Shown here: positions 1-8,929 of the stretch, one piece after another
Position numbering within the stretch: position 1 is the first letter of the stretch
How the letters are laid out: each line of letters opens with the position of its first letter
Assembly: GCF_003347015.1 (NCBI RefSeq)
Contig: NZ_PNFB01000026.1
Coordinates: 1 to 46,792, forward strand
Direction: 5' to 3'
From: Brachybacterium sp. YJGR34
Lineage (GTDB): Bacteria; Actinomycetota; Actinomycetes; Actinomycetales; Dermabacteraceae
DNA length: 46,792 nt
Program-made: the position numbers and the translations under genes
Notes under the pieces: generated by a model
Database searches by the model: none
What the model saw: the letters and a program-made list of their open reading frames with translations, nothing else
Told to the model about the DNA's origin: nothing

Positions 1-44
1 CGCGAGCGATCGCGTCGGCCGTTCCCGTGTGCGGGGTGCGCCCC

Positions 45-638
45 TCAGCGCGGCTCCTGGCCGTGCTTGATCTGGGCGCGCGGCAGGCGGAAGCGGCGGA
101 TCTGGATCGCGCGCATGATGCCGTAGCCCACGAGCCCTCCGCCGACGCTGCCGAACCGCTCCGTGAGCACGCGGCGCAGCCGCCGGCGCAGCAGCAGCGC
201 ATCGACGACGCACAGCAGGATGCCGCCCCACAGCACGATGATCATGCCGGTGCTCATGAGCGTGTACAGGTCTGGGCGCACCAGCGGCATCACGAGGGCG
301 ACCAGCATGAAGACGAGGGCGACGGGGAAGAAGTACTCGGCGATGTTGTGCCGGGAGTCGACCACGTCGCGCACGAAGCGCCGCTCGGGACCGCGGTGCT
401 GCAGGGGCATCTTCTTCTCGTCGCCGGTCATCAGCGCCTGCTGGGCCTCCGCGCGCTCCACCCGGGAGCGCTCGCGGTCGCGTCGACGCGCCTCCTTGCG
501 GTCGTCGACCACGAGCGGACGTCGCCGGGCCGCCTCGGCCTCCTTGCGGGAGCGGGTGGGCCGCCCCTTGCTGCCGGGGCGCGCGGGCTCGGGCGCCGGT
601 TCGGGGGTCTGGGGGGTCTCTGACTTGCGGAAGATCAC
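45..638 (-). CDS. DUF3043 family membrane protein
   Basis: 197-residue actinobacterial DUF3043 protein of unknown function. The first ~95 residues are strongly charged and basic (Arg/Lys/Glu rich, Pro-rich at the very N-terminus), followed by two hydrophobic segments at about residues 102-120 and 128-150 and a basic tail, so a cytoplasmic N-terminal tail anchored by a membrane hairpin is likely. The start is a GTG with no Shine-Dalgarno; a TAGAAT hexamer (minus strand, 650-645) ends six bases upstream, which fits a leaderless transcript. The gene is divergent from the M20 peptidase. Family assignment rests on overall recognition; function is not known. Confidence 0.85.
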   Translation of the reverse strand: MIFRKSETPQTPEPAPEPARPGSKGRPTRSRKEAEAARRRPLVVDDRKEARRRDRERSRVERAEAQQALMTGDEKKMPLQHRGPERRFVRDVVDSRHNIAEYFFPVALVFMLVALVMPLVRPDLYTLMSTGMIIVLWGGILLCVVDALLLRRRLRRVLTERFGSVGGGLVGYGIMRAIQIRRFRLPRAQIKHGQEPR

Positions 639-644
639 CGGGGC

Positions 645-650
645 ATTCTA
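645..650 (-). promoter_or_regulatory. -10 box, leaderless DUF3043 gene
   Basis: TAGAAT on the minus strand, six bases before the GTG start at 638. No ribosome binding site lies between them, so transcription should begin at the start codon. Confidence 0.5.
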
Positions 651-726
651 GGTGCACCGCCCTGTGATTCCCCGGTGCGCCGGGGTGAGATCCCTCCGCA
701 GCAGGCGCGAAGGGGCGTCGCGGCGG

Positions 727-732
727 TACCGT
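727..732 (+). promoter_or_regulatory. -10 box, leaderless M20 peptidase gene
   Basis: TACCGT, seven bases before the ATG at 740. This decides the start: the in-frame GTG at 731 overlaps the -10 box and is unlikely to be translated. Confidence 0.45.
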
Positions 733-739
733 GACGCGC

Positions 740-2155
740 ATGAGCTCTTCCCCCGTTCCCGAGCAGAACCCAGACCTGACCGGCGACGCCGCGGAGATCG
801 AGGCGCTGCGTGCGCGGCTCGAGCCGCTGCTCCCGGAGGCCGTCGAGGACCTCAAGGATCTCGTCCGCATCCCCTCGATCGCCTTCCCCGGCCACGACCG
901 CGATCCCGTGCACCGCAGCGCCGAGGCCGTGGCCGAGCTGCTGCGCGGCGCGGGCATGGACTCCGTCAGCATCGAGTCCGTCGGCGAGGGCGCCCCCGCG
1001 GTGATCGGGCGCAGCCCGGCCGCGGACGGTCGGCCCACGGTGCTGCTGTACGCGCATCACGACGTGCAGCCCACGGGCGACCCCGCGGACTGGACCACGC
1101 CGCCCTTCGAGCCCGTCGAGCGCGAGGGACGTCTGTACGGTCGCGGTGCCGCCGACGACAAGGCCGGCGTCATGGCGCACGTCACGGCGCTGCGGCTGGT
1201 GGGGGAGGAGCTCGCGCGCGACGGCGTCGGGGTCACGGTCTTCGTCGAGGGCGAGGAGGAGGCCGGCTCGCCGACGTTCCGCCCCTTCATCGAGGCGCAT
1301 CGGGAGGCGCTGGCGGCCGATCTCATCGTCGTCGCCGACTCCGCGAACTGGGCCGTCGGGACCCCGGCCCTGACCACGAGCCTGCGGGGCGTCGTCGACG
1401 TCGTCGTCGAGGTGCGGGCGCTGGAGCACGCCGTGCACTCCGGGCTGTTCGGAGGGCCGGTGCTGGATGCGCTGACCCAGCTCTCCCGGCTGCTGGCCAC
1501 CCTGCACGACGAGCACGGCGAGGTCGCCGTCGAGGGCCTCGTGCGCGCCCCCGATCCCGCCGTCGACATGGACGAGGCCGATTTCCGCCGGGACGCCGGC
1601 GTCCCCGACGGCCACGCGCTGTCCGGGAGCGGCCCGCTGACCGCGCGGCTGTGGGCCCGCCCGGCGCTGTCCGTGATCGGGATCGACGCGCCGAGCGTCC
1701 GTGACGCCTCGAACACGCTCGTGCCCGTCGCGCGGGCCAAGGTGTCCCTGAGGATCCCGCCGGGGGAGAGCCCCGATGCGGCGATGGAGGCCCTGGTCGG
1801 CCACCTCGAGCGGCACGCCCCGGCGACGGCCGCGGTCAGCGTCCGCCGCGGGGAGCGCGGCAAGCCCTACAGCGCCAGCCAGGGCTCGCCGGCCATGGAC
1901 CTGGCCCGATCCGCCTTCGCCGCCTCGTGGCGCACCCCGGCGGTGGACACCGGTCTGGGCGGCTCGATCCCCTTCATCGCGGACCTGCTCGAGGTCTTCC
2001 CCGCGGCCGAGGTCCTGGTCACCGGTGTGGAGGATCCCGAGTCCCGAGCCCATGGCATCGACGAGTCCCTCCACCTGGGCGAGTTCGGCCGGGTCTGCCT
2101 CGCCGAGGCCCTGCTCCTGCGGGGCGCCGGCTCGCTGGGAGGGCGGCCGGCGTGA
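740..2155 (+). CDS. M20/M25/M40 family dipeptidase
   Basis: 471-residue zinc metallopeptidase of the M20 family (dipeptidase / ArgE-DapE type), expected to hydrolyse dipeptides or acylated amino acids in the cytoplasm. Visible motifs are the HxD metal-ligand pair in YAHHDVQP (H106, D108), the DDKAG bridging aspartate near residue 138 and the catalytic/metal EGEEEAGS near 170, followed by the lid/dimerisation domain and a C-terminal catalytic half with a GGSIPF segment. Length is normal for the family. It overlaps the next gene by four bases (GTGA), suggesting coupled translation. The exact substrate cannot be told from sequence. Confidence 0.9.
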   Translation: MSSSPVPEQNPDLTGDAAEIEALRARLEPLLPEAVEDLKDLVRIPSIAFPGHDRDPVHRSAEAVAELLRGAGMDSVSIESVGEGAPAVIGRSPAADGRPTVLLYAHHDVQPTGDPADWTTPPFEPVEREGRLYGRGAADDKAGVMAHVTALRLVGEELARDGVGVTVFVEGEEEAGSPTFRPFIEAHREALAADLIVVADSANWAVGTPALTTSLRGVVDVVVEVRALEHAVHSGLFGGPVLDALTQLSRLLATLHDEHGEVAVEGLVRAPDPAVDMDEADFRRDAGVPDGHALSGSGPLTARLWARPALSVIGIDAPSVRDASNTLVPVARAKVSLRIPPGESPDAAMEALVGHLERHAPATAAVSVRRGERGKPYSASQGSPAMDLARSAFAASWRTPAVDTGLGGSIPFIADLLEVFPAAEVLVTGVEDPESRAHGIDESLHLGEFGRVCLAEALLLRGAGSLGGRPA

Positions 2156-2418
2156 GCGCGCCGGAGCGCAGCGGCGGAGGCAGCCCGAGGGTCTCCGCGC
2201 TCATGATCCCGCTGCTGTTCCTCGGCGTCCTCATCGGATTCCTCGCCGGGTACTTCTTCCTGTGGTGGGGTCTGCTCGCGGTCCTCGCCGTCGTCATCGG
2301 GGCCGTCTCGGCGGTGCTGCGCGGAGCGAGCCGCGATGCCGCCACGGGCGCGATCCTCGGGGTGGTCCTCGGCTACGGCGGGGTGCTGCTGCTGGCCGTC
2401 TTCCGCGGCGTGCTGTGA
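2152..2418 (+). CDS. small hydrophobic membrane protein
   Basis: 88-residue protein with a short polar N-terminus (Ser/Gly/Pro) and then almost continuous hydrophobic sequence: about residues 15-57 (two close helices) and 65-84. The GTG start overlaps the stop of the M20 peptidase (GTGA), the usual translational-coupling arrangement, and is the reason for choosing it. I recognise no family. It may simply be a membrane partner co-expressed with the peptidase; that is inference from position only. Confidence 0.7.
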   Translation: MSAPERSGGGSPRVSALMIPLLFLGVLIGFLAGYFFLWWGLLAVLAVVIGAVSAVLRGASRDAATGAILGVVLGYGGVLLLAVFRGVL

Positions 2419-2518
2419 CCTCCGGCCGGGACGGCGAGCGGGATCGCGCGCCGGGCCCGTCCCCGTTCGCGGGGCACGGGGCGTATCCTGGGCGGAATCG
2501 AGCTTCGAGGAGGACCTC

Positions 2519-2875
2519 ATGACCACGACCACCGAGCGCCCCACCGCGGCGCATGGCGTCACCCTCACGTCCGGCGCCGCGCAGAAGGTGACCACGCTGC
2601 TGGACCAGGAGGGCCGCGACGATCTGCGCCTGCGGATCGCGGTGCAGCCCGGCGGCTGCTCCGGCCTCATCTACCAGCTGTACTTCGACGAGCGCCTGAT
2701 GGAGGACGATCTGGTCGCCGACTTCGACGGCGTCGAGGTGATCGTCGACAAGATGTCCAGCCCGTACCTCACCGGTGCGGTCATCGACTTCTCGGACACC
2801 ATCGAGAAGCAGGGCTTCACCATCGACAACCCCAATGCGGGCAGCTCCTGCGCCTGCGGCGACTCCTTCTCCTGA
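2519..2875 (+). CDS. erpA: iron-sulfur cluster insertion protein (ErpA/IscA/HesB type)
   Basis: 118-residue A-type Fe-S carrier. The three ligand cysteines of the family are present: C47 in PGGCSG and C111/C113 in the C-terminal SCACGDSF motif. A strong Shine-Dalgarno (GAGGAGG, ending five bases before the ATG) fixes the start. A-type carriers pass [2Fe-2S]/[4Fe-4S] clusters to apoproteins; here it stands just before the respiratory operons, as the Rv2204c homologue does in mycobacteria, so the Rieske protein QcrA is a plausible client. Transcription probably ends at the hairpin starting at 2917. ErpA versus IscA naming is by convention for actinobacteria. Confidence 0.93.
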   Translation: MTTTTERPTAAHGVTLTSGAAQKVTTLLDQEGRDDLRLRIAVQPGGCSGLIYQLYFDERLMEDDLVADFDGVEVIVDKMSSPYLTGAVIDFSDTIEKQGFTIDNPNAGSSCACGDSFS

Positions 2876-2916
2876 CACCGTCGGCCGCGGCGCGAGGCGC
2901 CCGGCCCACGAAGCTC

Positions 2917-2960
2917 TCGGGCCCGACCCGGTGACGATCACGTCACCCGGTCGGGCCCGA
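2917..2960 (+). terminator. hairpin after erpA
   Basis: Inverted repeat with 20-nt arms (2917-2936 and 2941-2960), one mismatch and a 4-nt loop (ATCA). There is no T-run after it, as is common for actinobacterial terminators. It separates erpA from the ctaC promoter region. Confidence 0.7.
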
Positions 2961-3063
2961 TCTGCTGTGAGACCGGCAACGCCGGCATCACGGAGAGGTC
3001 ACGGCGTGCGGGGCGGGCCGGGGTGCGGCGCGCCGAGGTGGTCGCAGGACGCCGCGAACCCCG

Positions 3064-3069
3064 TATGAT
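3064..3069 (+). promoter_or_regulatory. candidate -10 box for ctaCDF
   Basis: TATGAT, the best -10 match in the gap between erpA and ctaC; no good -35 is visible. It would give a leader of about 180 nt. A GTG six bases downstream (3076) looks like a leaderless start, but its reading frame has poor codon bias and runs into ctaC out of frame, so I do not call a gene there. Apart from this site and the hairpin I see nothing in 2961-3253. Confidence 0.35.
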
Positions 3070-3253
3070 GACAGGGTGCCGTCACGTGGCGGGCCCGCGG
3101 CCTGCCACGGCCTTCTCCTCAGTGAGGCGGCACGGCACGGTGGGCAGGTCCCGCCCACATCAGTACCAGCTCCGCACCGAGGAGTCGGCCCGAGGCGACG
3201 CGCCCTCGGGGAGACGACGAGGGCCGGAGACGACGAGCGGAAGGTCATTCCCT

Positions 3254-4168
3254 GTGATCCCCCAGGTCCCCCAGCGTGCGCGGCGCGGACGCCGCGCCGC
3301 CGCAGCAGGCCTCGCCTTGGCCACCCTGGTCCTCGCCGGCTGTACCCAGGCGCAGCAGCGTGGATTCTTGCCCGGCCCGGACGACGGCCAGGAGGTCACC
3401 AACCAGACCGAGCGGATCACGAACCTCTGGGTCGGGTCCTGGGCCGTGCTGGTCCTGGTCGGGCTCATCATCTGGGGCCTGACCATCTGGTGCGCGGTCG
3501 CCTACCGCCGCCGTCGCAACGATGCGGGATACCCCATCCAGCTGCGCTACCACGTGCCGCTCGAGCTGATGTTCACGCTCGTCCCCGTCGTCATGGTGCT
3601 GACCTTCTTCTACTTCACCCAGCGCGACGCGAACGAGATCGAGATGCACGTGGCGGAGCCGGACTACACGGTCAACGTGGTCGGCAAGCAGTGGAGCTGG
3701 GACTTCAACTACGTCGACGACGACGTGCACGAGCCGGCCGGTGTCCAGTCCTTCGCGACCGGAGAGCCGGGCGCGGCGGAGTCCCTGCCCACGCTCTGGC
3801 TCCCCGTCGACCAGACCGTCGAGTTCCAGCTCGACTCCCGCGACGTCATCCACTCGTTCTGGGTCGTGGACTTCCTGTACAAGAAGGACATGATGCCCGG
3901 GCACACCACGACCTTCCAGGTGACCCCGACGCGTGAGGGCACCTATCAGGGCAAGTGCGCGGAGCTGTGCGGGGAGTACCACTCCGACATGCTCTTCAAC
4001 GTCCGCGTCGTCTCCCAGGAGGAGTTCGACGCCCACATGCAGGACCTGCGGGATCAGGGCTACGAGGGACAGCTCGGCGTGGACCTGAACCGGAACGAGG
4101 AGGAGTGGAGCATGCGAGAGCTGCATGACGAGGCCGGTCCTCGCTACACCGAGGGAGACGACGAGTGA
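3254..4168 (+). CDS. ctaC: cytochrome c oxidase subunit II (aa3 type)
   Basis: 304-residue subunit II, which carries the CuA centre that accepts electrons from QcrC and passes them to heme a. The N-terminus is a lipoprotein signal with lipobox LAGC (C30), followed by two membrane helices (about 57-83 and 102-122) and the periplasm-side cupredoxin domain. CuA ligands are visible: H200 in DVIHSFW and the C235-x3-C239-x3-H243-x2-M246 motif. The reading frame is open further upstream, but GTG 3254 is chosen because it starts the signal peptide and has a GGAAGG nine bases upstream. It overlaps ctaD by GTGA. Confidence 0.95.
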   Translation: MIPQVPQRARRGRRAAAAGLALATLVLAGCTQAQQRGFLPGPDDGQEVTNQTERITNLWVGSWAVLVLVGLIIWGLTIWCAVAYRRRRNDAGYPIQLRYHVPLELMFTLVPVVMVLTFFYFTQRDANEIEMHVAEPDYTVNVVGKQWSWDFNYVDDDVHEPAGVQSFATGEPGAAESLPTLWLPVDQTVEFQLDSRDVIHSFWVVDFLYKKDMMPGHTTTFQVTPTREGTYQGKCAELCGEYHSDMLFNVRVVSQEEFDAHMQDLRDQGYEGQLGVDLNRNEEEWSMRELHDEAGPRYTEGDDE

Positions 4169-5877
4169 GCACCGAGACCACCGCGGGACCGGGCACGGCG
4201 GTGCCGGCCCGCTTCGAGGAGTCCGCGCCCACGAGCAAGGGCAGGCAGTTCTTCAACCTGCTGACCACCACCGATCACAAGCTGATCGGCATGATGTACA
4301 TGGGCATGGCCTTCGCGTTCTTCGCGTTCGGCGGCCTGCTCGCGCTCGGCATCCGCACCGAGCTCTGGGAGCCCGGCCTGCAGGTCGTGGTCTCCAAGGA
4401 CCAGTACAACCAGCTGTTCACGATGCACGGCACGATCATGCTGCTGATGTTCGGCACGCCGCTGTTCAACGGCTTCGCGAACTACCTGGTGCCGCTGCAG
4501 ATCGGCGCCGTGGACATGGCCTTCCCGCGCCTGAACATGTTCGCCTTCTGGCTGACCCTGTTCGGCTCGCTGATCGTGGTGGCCGGCTTCCTCACCCCGC
4601 AGGGTGCGGCGTCCTTCGGCTGGTTCGCCTACGCGCCGCTGTCGGACACCACCTTCTCCCCGGGGCTCGGTGGTGACCTGTGGGTCTTCGGCCTGGCCCT
4701 GCAGGGCTTCGGGACGATCCTCGGCTCGGTCAACTTCATCACCACCATCCTGTGCCTGCGCATGCCCGGCATGACCATGTTCCGGATGCCGATCTTCACC
4801 TGGAACACGCTGATCACGGCCGTGCTGGTGCTGATGGCGTTCCCGCCGCTGGCCTCCGCGCTGCTGGCGCTGGGCGCTGACCGCCGCTTCGAGGCGAACA
4901 TCTTCGATCCCGCCAACGGCGGCCCGATCCTGTGGCAGCACCTCTTCTGGTTCTTCGGCCATCCCGAGGTGTACGTGCTGGCCCTGCCGTTCTTCGGCAT
5001 CGCCTCCGAGATCTTCCCGGCCTTCTCGCGCAAGCCGATCTTCGGGTACAAGACCCTGGTCGGCGCGACGATCGCCATCGCCGCCCTCTCGGTGACCGTG
5101 TGGGCCCATCACATGTACACCACCGGCGCCGTCATGCTGGACTTCTTCGCCTTCATGACGATGCTGATCGCGGTCCCGACGGGCGTGAAGTTCTTCAACT
5201 GGATCGGCACGATGTGGCGGGGGTCGCTGACCTTCGAGACGCCGATGCTCTTCACCCTCGGCTTCCTGACCACCTTCGCCTTCGGCGGCCTGACCGGCGT
5301 CATCCTGTCCTCGCCGGTGCTCGACTTCCACCTCTCGGACACGTACTTCGTGGTCGCCCACTTCCACTACGTGATGGCCGGCACCGTGGTCTTCGAGATG
5401 TTCGCGGGCTTCTACTTCTGGTGGCCCAAGATGTTCGGCTACAAGCTCAGCGAGAAGATCGGCAAGATCCACTTCTGGCTGCTCATGATCGGCTTCCACA
5501 TGACCTTCCTCATCCAGCACTGGCTGGGCGTGGCCGGCGCCCCGCGTCGGTACGTGAACTACCTCTACGAGGACGGGTTCGACTGGATGAACCAGATCTC
5601 CACCATCGGCGCGATCATCATGGGCGTCTCTACGCTGCCGTTCCTCCTCAACGTGGTGCTCACGCACATGAAGGGGAAGAAGGTCGAGGTCGACGATCCG
5701 TGGGGCTACGGAGCGTCGCTCGAGTGGGCCACCTCGTGCCCGCCGCCGCGCCACAACTTCCACTCCCTGCCCCGCGTCCGGTCCGAGCGTCCCGCGTTCG
5801 ACCTCCACCACCCGGAGGTCGCGCTGCAGGACCACATGCTCGTCGAAGAACCCGCGAAGAACCCGAGGACCAACTGA
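4165..5877 (+). CDS. ctaD: cytochrome c oxidase subunit I
   Basis: 570-residue heme-copper oxidase catalytic subunit with about twelve membrane helices; reduces O2 to water and pumps protons. Ligands can be read directly: H88 (low-spin heme a), H266-P-E-V-Y270 (CuB His and cross-linked Tyr of the K-channel, A-family), H315-H316 (CuB) and H399-F-H401 (heme a3 / heme a). Length and motifs match aa3 oxidases of actinobacteria. The GTG start overlaps the ctaC stop by four bases. Followed one base later by ctaF, so ctaC-ctaD-ctaF is one transcription unit. Confidence 0.97.
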   Translation: MSTETTAGPGTAVPARFEESAPTSKGRQFFNLLTTTDHKLIGMMYMGMAFAFFAFGGLLALGIRTELWEPGLQVVVSKDQYNQLFTMHGTIMLLMFGTPLFNGFANYLVPLQIGAVDMAFPRLNMFAFWLTLFGSLIVVAGFLTPQGAASFGWFAYAPLSDTTFSPGLGGDLWVFGLALQGFGTILGSVNFITTILCLRMPGMTMFRMPIFTWNTLITAVLVLMAFPPLASALLALGADRRFEANIFDPANGGPILWQHLFWFFGHPEVYVLALPFFGIASEIFPAFSRKPIFGYKTLVGATIAIAALSVTVWAHHMYTTGAVMLDFFAFMTMLIAVPTGVKFFNWIGTMWRGSLTFETPMLFTLGFLTTFAFGGLTGVILSSPVLDFHLSDTYFVVAHFHYVMAGTVVFEMFAGFYFWWPKMFGYKLSEKIGKIHFWLLMIGFHMTFLIQHWLGVAGAPRRYVNYLYEDGFDWMNQISTIGAIIMGVSTLPFLLNVVLTHMKGKKVEVDDPWGYGASLEWATSCPPPRHNFHSLPRVRSERPAFDLHHPEVALQDHMLVEEPAKNPRTN

Positions 5878-5878
5878 C

Positions 5879-6295
5879 ATGAGAGCTGCTGCAAAGATCT
5901 TCTGGATCCTGGCGGTCTTCTTCCTGATCGTCACCGTCGCGTACGCCGTCATCACCGGCATGTACGAACCCCTCGGCATCGAGACCGTCGGCTTCCCGGC
6001 GTTCATCGCCGTGACGGGCCTGGCCCTGATGATCGCCATGGTGCTCAGCCTGGTGATCCGCAAGAACGAACTGGGTGCCTCGGAGGATCTGCACGCCGAG
6101 GTGGAGGACGACGCCGGCGTGCAGGGCAGCTTCGCTCCCTACAGCTGGGCGCCGCTCTGGGCGGCCATCGGCGCCGCCCTGTGCTTCCTGGGCGTGGCGG
6201 CCGGCTGGTGGATCCTCGCCTTCGGCGTCATCTTCGCCGTGTACGGCGTGCTCAGCTGGGTGCTGGAGTTCTCGACCGGCCAGCACGAGCACTGA
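5879..6295 (+). CDS. ctaF: cytochrome c oxidase subunit IV (actinobacterial CtaF)
   Basis: 138-residue small subunit specific to actinobacterial aa3 oxidases, with four hydrophobic segments in two pairs separated by an acidic loop around residues 62-80. It stabilises the oxidase in the bcc-aa3 supercomplex rather than binding a redox centre. ATG 5879 follows the ctaD stop by one base. A strong terminator lies 33 bases after its stop, ending the operon. Confidence 0.92.
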   Translation: MRAAAKIFWILAVFFLIVTVAYAVITGMYEPLGIETVGFPAFIAVTGLALMIAMVLSLVIRKNELGASEDLHAEVEDDAGVQGSFAPYSWAPLWAAIGAALCFLGVAAGWWILAFGVIFAVYGVLSWVLEFSTGQHEH

Positions 6296-6328
6296 GACCG
6301 CGCCGCCCCTCCGGGAGCGGCCTCGGAC

Positions 6329-6362
6329 AGGGCCCCGCAGCGTGACAGCGCTGCGGGGCCCT
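6329..6362 (+). terminator. intrinsic terminator of ctaCDF
   Basis: Perfect 14-bp stem (6329-6342 with 6349-6362), 6-nt loop TGACAG, followed by TTCT. The clearest intrinsic terminator in the window for the plus-strand oxidase operon. Confidence 0.85.
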
Positions 6363-6528
6363 TTCTGCATCCCCGGGGCGCGTGTCGCGGTGGAGCCGTC
6401 GCGTGCTCCCGGGCATGTCGGGGCGCCGCCGAGCACCCTGGGTGCGCGGGCAGGCCCTGGAGGCGGGGGTATCCGCGAGAACAGCGGAGTTCGGGTGTGC
6501 GGTGAGGCATCCCCGCACGGATGTCGCT

Positions 6529-6590
6529 CACCGGTCCCCGGAGGACGAGGACGCTCGCCGACGAGCCTCCTCGTCCTCCGGGGACCGGTG
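6529..6590. repeat. long perfect inverted repeat in intergenic region
   Basis: Two perfectly complementary 23-nt arms (6529-6551 and 6568-6590) around a 16-nt loop. It lies in a ~430-base stretch (6363-6791) that otherwise holds only a weak -10-like TACCGT at 6700-6705 before the next gene and a short stem near 6747-6771. With no T-run on either side it could be a factor-independent terminator, an RNA structure, or a remnant repeat; I see no second copy in this window. Confidence 0.75.
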
Positions 6591-6791
6591 TCGGCGTCCC
6601 TGCGCCGGCGTGGGTGCCGAGCGGCAGAGCTCCCCGGTGCCGGCCCGGCGGGAGCCCGTCGGGTACCCGTGGGCGGGCATCGGCCGGAATCCCTGGTGCT
6701 ACCGTGAGCGCAGCGGTGCGTCGGCACGCGGCGCGCCCGAGGCGGTGCTCCGGGCCCCGCGCAGCACCGTCCGCAGTCGAGGGGGGATCTG

Positions 6792-7064
6792 ATGATCGGC
6801 GGCAGGTCACCGGCAACACGCGCCGAGGCGCGGATCCGCGCCGTGTTCGGAGACCGCGACGGGCTGGAGCGGGGACGGCTCTGGGCCGTGGAGACGCTGT
6901 CCCGGGAGGGCCTGGACCCCCGGAAGCGTCCGCTGCGCTCTGTGCGCGCCCTGTGCCGCGCGCAGAGCGGTCTCGGGCCGACGGCTGCCCGCTACCTCGT
7001 CGAGGCGGCCGCGGGACGCTTGTCCGCTCGCCCCTCCGGGCCCCCGAGTCCGCACCTCGACTGA
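6792..7064 (+). CDS. small conserved-looking hypothetical protein
   Basis: 90-residue protein, Arg- and Ala-rich, predicted mostly helical and soluble, with no motif I recognise; the last 15 residues are Pro/Ser-rich. Support for it being real: a good Shine-Dalgarno (GAGGGGGG, about six bases before ATG 6792), strong G/C preference at third codon positions, and placement between two terminators as its own unit. It sits between the convergent ends of the two respiratory operons, but nothing ties it to respiration. Confidence 0.6.
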   Translation: MIGGRSPATRAEARIRAVFGDRDGLERGRLWAVETLSREGLDPRKRPLRSVRALCRAQSGLGPTAARYLVEAAAGRLSARPSGPPSPHLD

Positions 7065-7176
7065 CCGCGGTCGCCCGCGTGCCGGCCCGATGGTCGCACG
7101 GCGATGACAGTGGGCCTGCGATGTGGCCCGAGCGCCGTGGCCCCCACCCGTCGTCCCCGGAAGCCGCAGCCGACAG

Positions 7177-7213
7177 CGACGGGCCCCGAGGAGATGCTCC
7201 TCGGGGCCCGTCG
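7177..7213 (-). terminator. terminator hairpin of ctaE-qcrCAB (possibly bidirectional)
   Basis: Perfect 17-bp inverted repeat (7177-7193 and 7197-7213) with a 3-nt loop, 33 bases beyond the qcrB stop. It can also stop plus-strand transcription of the 90-residue gene. Confidence 0.8.
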
Positions 7214-7245
7214 ACGGGGTGCGGCGGCTCAGCGCCGTGCCGTCA

Positions 7246-8925
7246 TCAGTGCACGGCCTTCTCCGCGGGGGTGCGGTAGTCGCCACCGGTGAGTTCGTCG
7301 AGCTCGTGCTTCTCGTGCTCGGCGTGGGCGATCGCCTCGCGCAGCTCGGCCGGGGTGATCGGCTCGATCCGATCCTTGAAGAAGAAGCTCGTCGCCTTCG
7401 CCCGAAGCGAGGAGACGCCCTTGCCCGCGGAGAGCGGACGGTAGTCGTCGTGCTGCACGAGCACCCAGCGCTCGTAATCGCTGAGCGGCGCGTGGACCTC
7501 GAGCATGTCACCGGTCTCGGTGCGGACCACGCGGGAGGTCTCCTTGCCGTGCAGGGCGAGGTTGCGCTTCTGCCGCTGGATCGACAGGCACAGCCGCTTC
7601 GTGATGTAGAACGACAGGACCGGGACCACGAAGATGCCGATGCGGAAGGCCCAGGTGAGGTCGTTGATCGACAGGTGCAGGGCGATCGCGATGAGGTCGT
7701 TCGTCGCGGCCAGGGCGAGGATCAGGTAGGTCATGATCCAGGAGACGCCGAAGGCGGTGCGGACCGGGGCGTTGTACGGCAGGTCCAGCACGTGGTGCTC
7801 GCGGTCGTCGCCGGTGACCCAGGCCTCGATGAACGGGTAGAGGGCGAGCACCGCCAGCAACGCGCCGTAGATCGCCATCGGGATCAGCATGTTCAGCGAG
7901 ATCACGTACCCGAAGATCGTGAACTCCCAGCCGGGGATCAGACGGAGTCCGCCGTCGGTCCACAGCATGTACCAGTCGGGCTGGGATCCTGCGGACACGG
8001 GGGAGGGGTCGTAGGGGCCGTACACCCATACCGCGTTGATCGCCGTCGTCGCGGAGATCAGCGTGATGATGCCGAACACCAGGAAGAAGAAGCCGCCGGC
8101 CTTCGCGGCGTACACCGGCAGCACCGGGAAGCCCACGACGTTGCGCTCGGTGCGGCCCGGGCCGGGGTACTGGGTGTGCTTGTGCCACACGACCATCACC
8201 AGGTGGATGACGATCAGACCGAGAATCATCGCCGGCACCAGCAGGATGTGGATCGTGAACAGGCGCGGGATGATGGCCGTGCCCGGGAACTCGCCGCCGA
8301 ACAGGAGCATCGACAGGTAGGTGCCGACGATCGGGATGGCCTTCATGAGGCCGTCGATGACGCGCAGACCGTTGCCGGAGAGGACGTCGTCCGGGAGGGA
8401 GTAGCCGGAGAACCCGGCCACCATGCCCAGGATCATCAGCGTGAAGCCCACCAGCCAGTTGAGCTCGCGGGGCTTGCGGAACGCGCCGGTGAAGAACACC
8501 CGGAACATGTGCACGAAGATCGCGACCATGAAGACCAGGCAGGCCCAGTGGTGCATCTGCCGGAACAGCAGTCCGCCCTTGACCTCGAAGGAGATCTCCA
8601 GCGTGGACTCGAAGGCCCGGGACATCGTGGCGCCCTGCAGCGCCTCGTAGGGCCCGCTGTAGACGACCTCCTCCATGGAGGGGTCGAAGAACATCGTCAG
8701 GAAGGTGCCCGAGATCAGCAGGATGACGAAGCTGTAGAGCGCCACCTCGCCGAACATGAACGACCAGTGGTCGGGGAAGATCTTGCGGGCGAACTCCTTG
8801 ACGAGTCCGCCGCCGGAGACGCGCTGGTCGAGCCAGTCGCCGCCGATCGCACCGAGCTTGTACGCGCGCGAGGTGCCCTCGCCGTCGGAAGCCTGCTTCC
8901 GGGAGCTGGGAGTCGTGGTCGTCAT
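7246..8925 (-). CDS. qcrB: cytochrome bc1 complex cytochrome b subunit
   Basis: 559-residue menaquinol:cytochrome c oxidoreductase cytochrome b. It oxidises menaquinol and sends electrons to the Rieske protein and across the membrane through two b hemes. Heme-ligand His pairs lie in two helices (H125/H126 with H139; H226 with H241). The Qo-site signature is PDWY (316-319), an acidic variant of the mitochondrial PEWY. A charged C-terminal extension of ~130 residues follows the last helix, typical of actinobacterial QcrB. It begins four bases after the qcrA stop. Confidence 0.97.
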   Translation of the reverse strand: MTTTTPSSRKQASDGEGTSRAYKLGAIGGDWLDQRVSGGGLVKEFARKIFPDHWSFMFGEVALYSFVILLISGTFLTMFFDPSMEEVVYSGPYEALQGATMSRAFESTLEISFEVKGGLLFRQMHHWACLVFMVAIFVHMFRVFFTGAFRKPRELNWLVGFTLMILGMVAGFSGYSLPDDVLSGNGLRVIDGLMKAIPIVGTYLSMLLFGGEFPGTAIIPRLFTIHILLVPAMILGLIVIHLVMVVWHKHTQYPGPGRTERNVVGFPVLPVYAAKAGGFFFLVFGIITLISATTAINAVWVYGPYDPSPVSAGSQPDWYMLWTDGGLRLIPGWEFTIFGYVISLNMLIPMAIYGALLAVLALYPFIEAWVTGDDREHHVLDLPYNAPVRTAFGVSWIMTYLILALAATNDLIAIALHLSINDLTWAFRIGIFVVPVLSFYITKRLCLSIQRQKRNLALHGKETSRVVRTETGDMLEVHAPLSDYERWVLVQHDDYRPLSAGKGVSSLRAKATSFFFKDRIEPITPAELREAIAHAEHEKHELDELTGGDYRTPAEKAVH

Positions 8926-8929
8926 GTGA

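Noticed and set aside
1..44. GGGGTGCGCCCC at 33-44 as terminator for the DUF3043 gene.
   Set aside because: Only a 4-bp stem; the upstream context is cut by the window edge.
3023..3253. Upstream extension of the ctaC frame, and a GTG at 3076 spaced like a leaderless start after TATGAT.
   Set aside because: The extension has no homology and poor codon bias, and lies before the lipoprotein signal; the 3076 frame runs out of frame into ctaC without recognisable protein.
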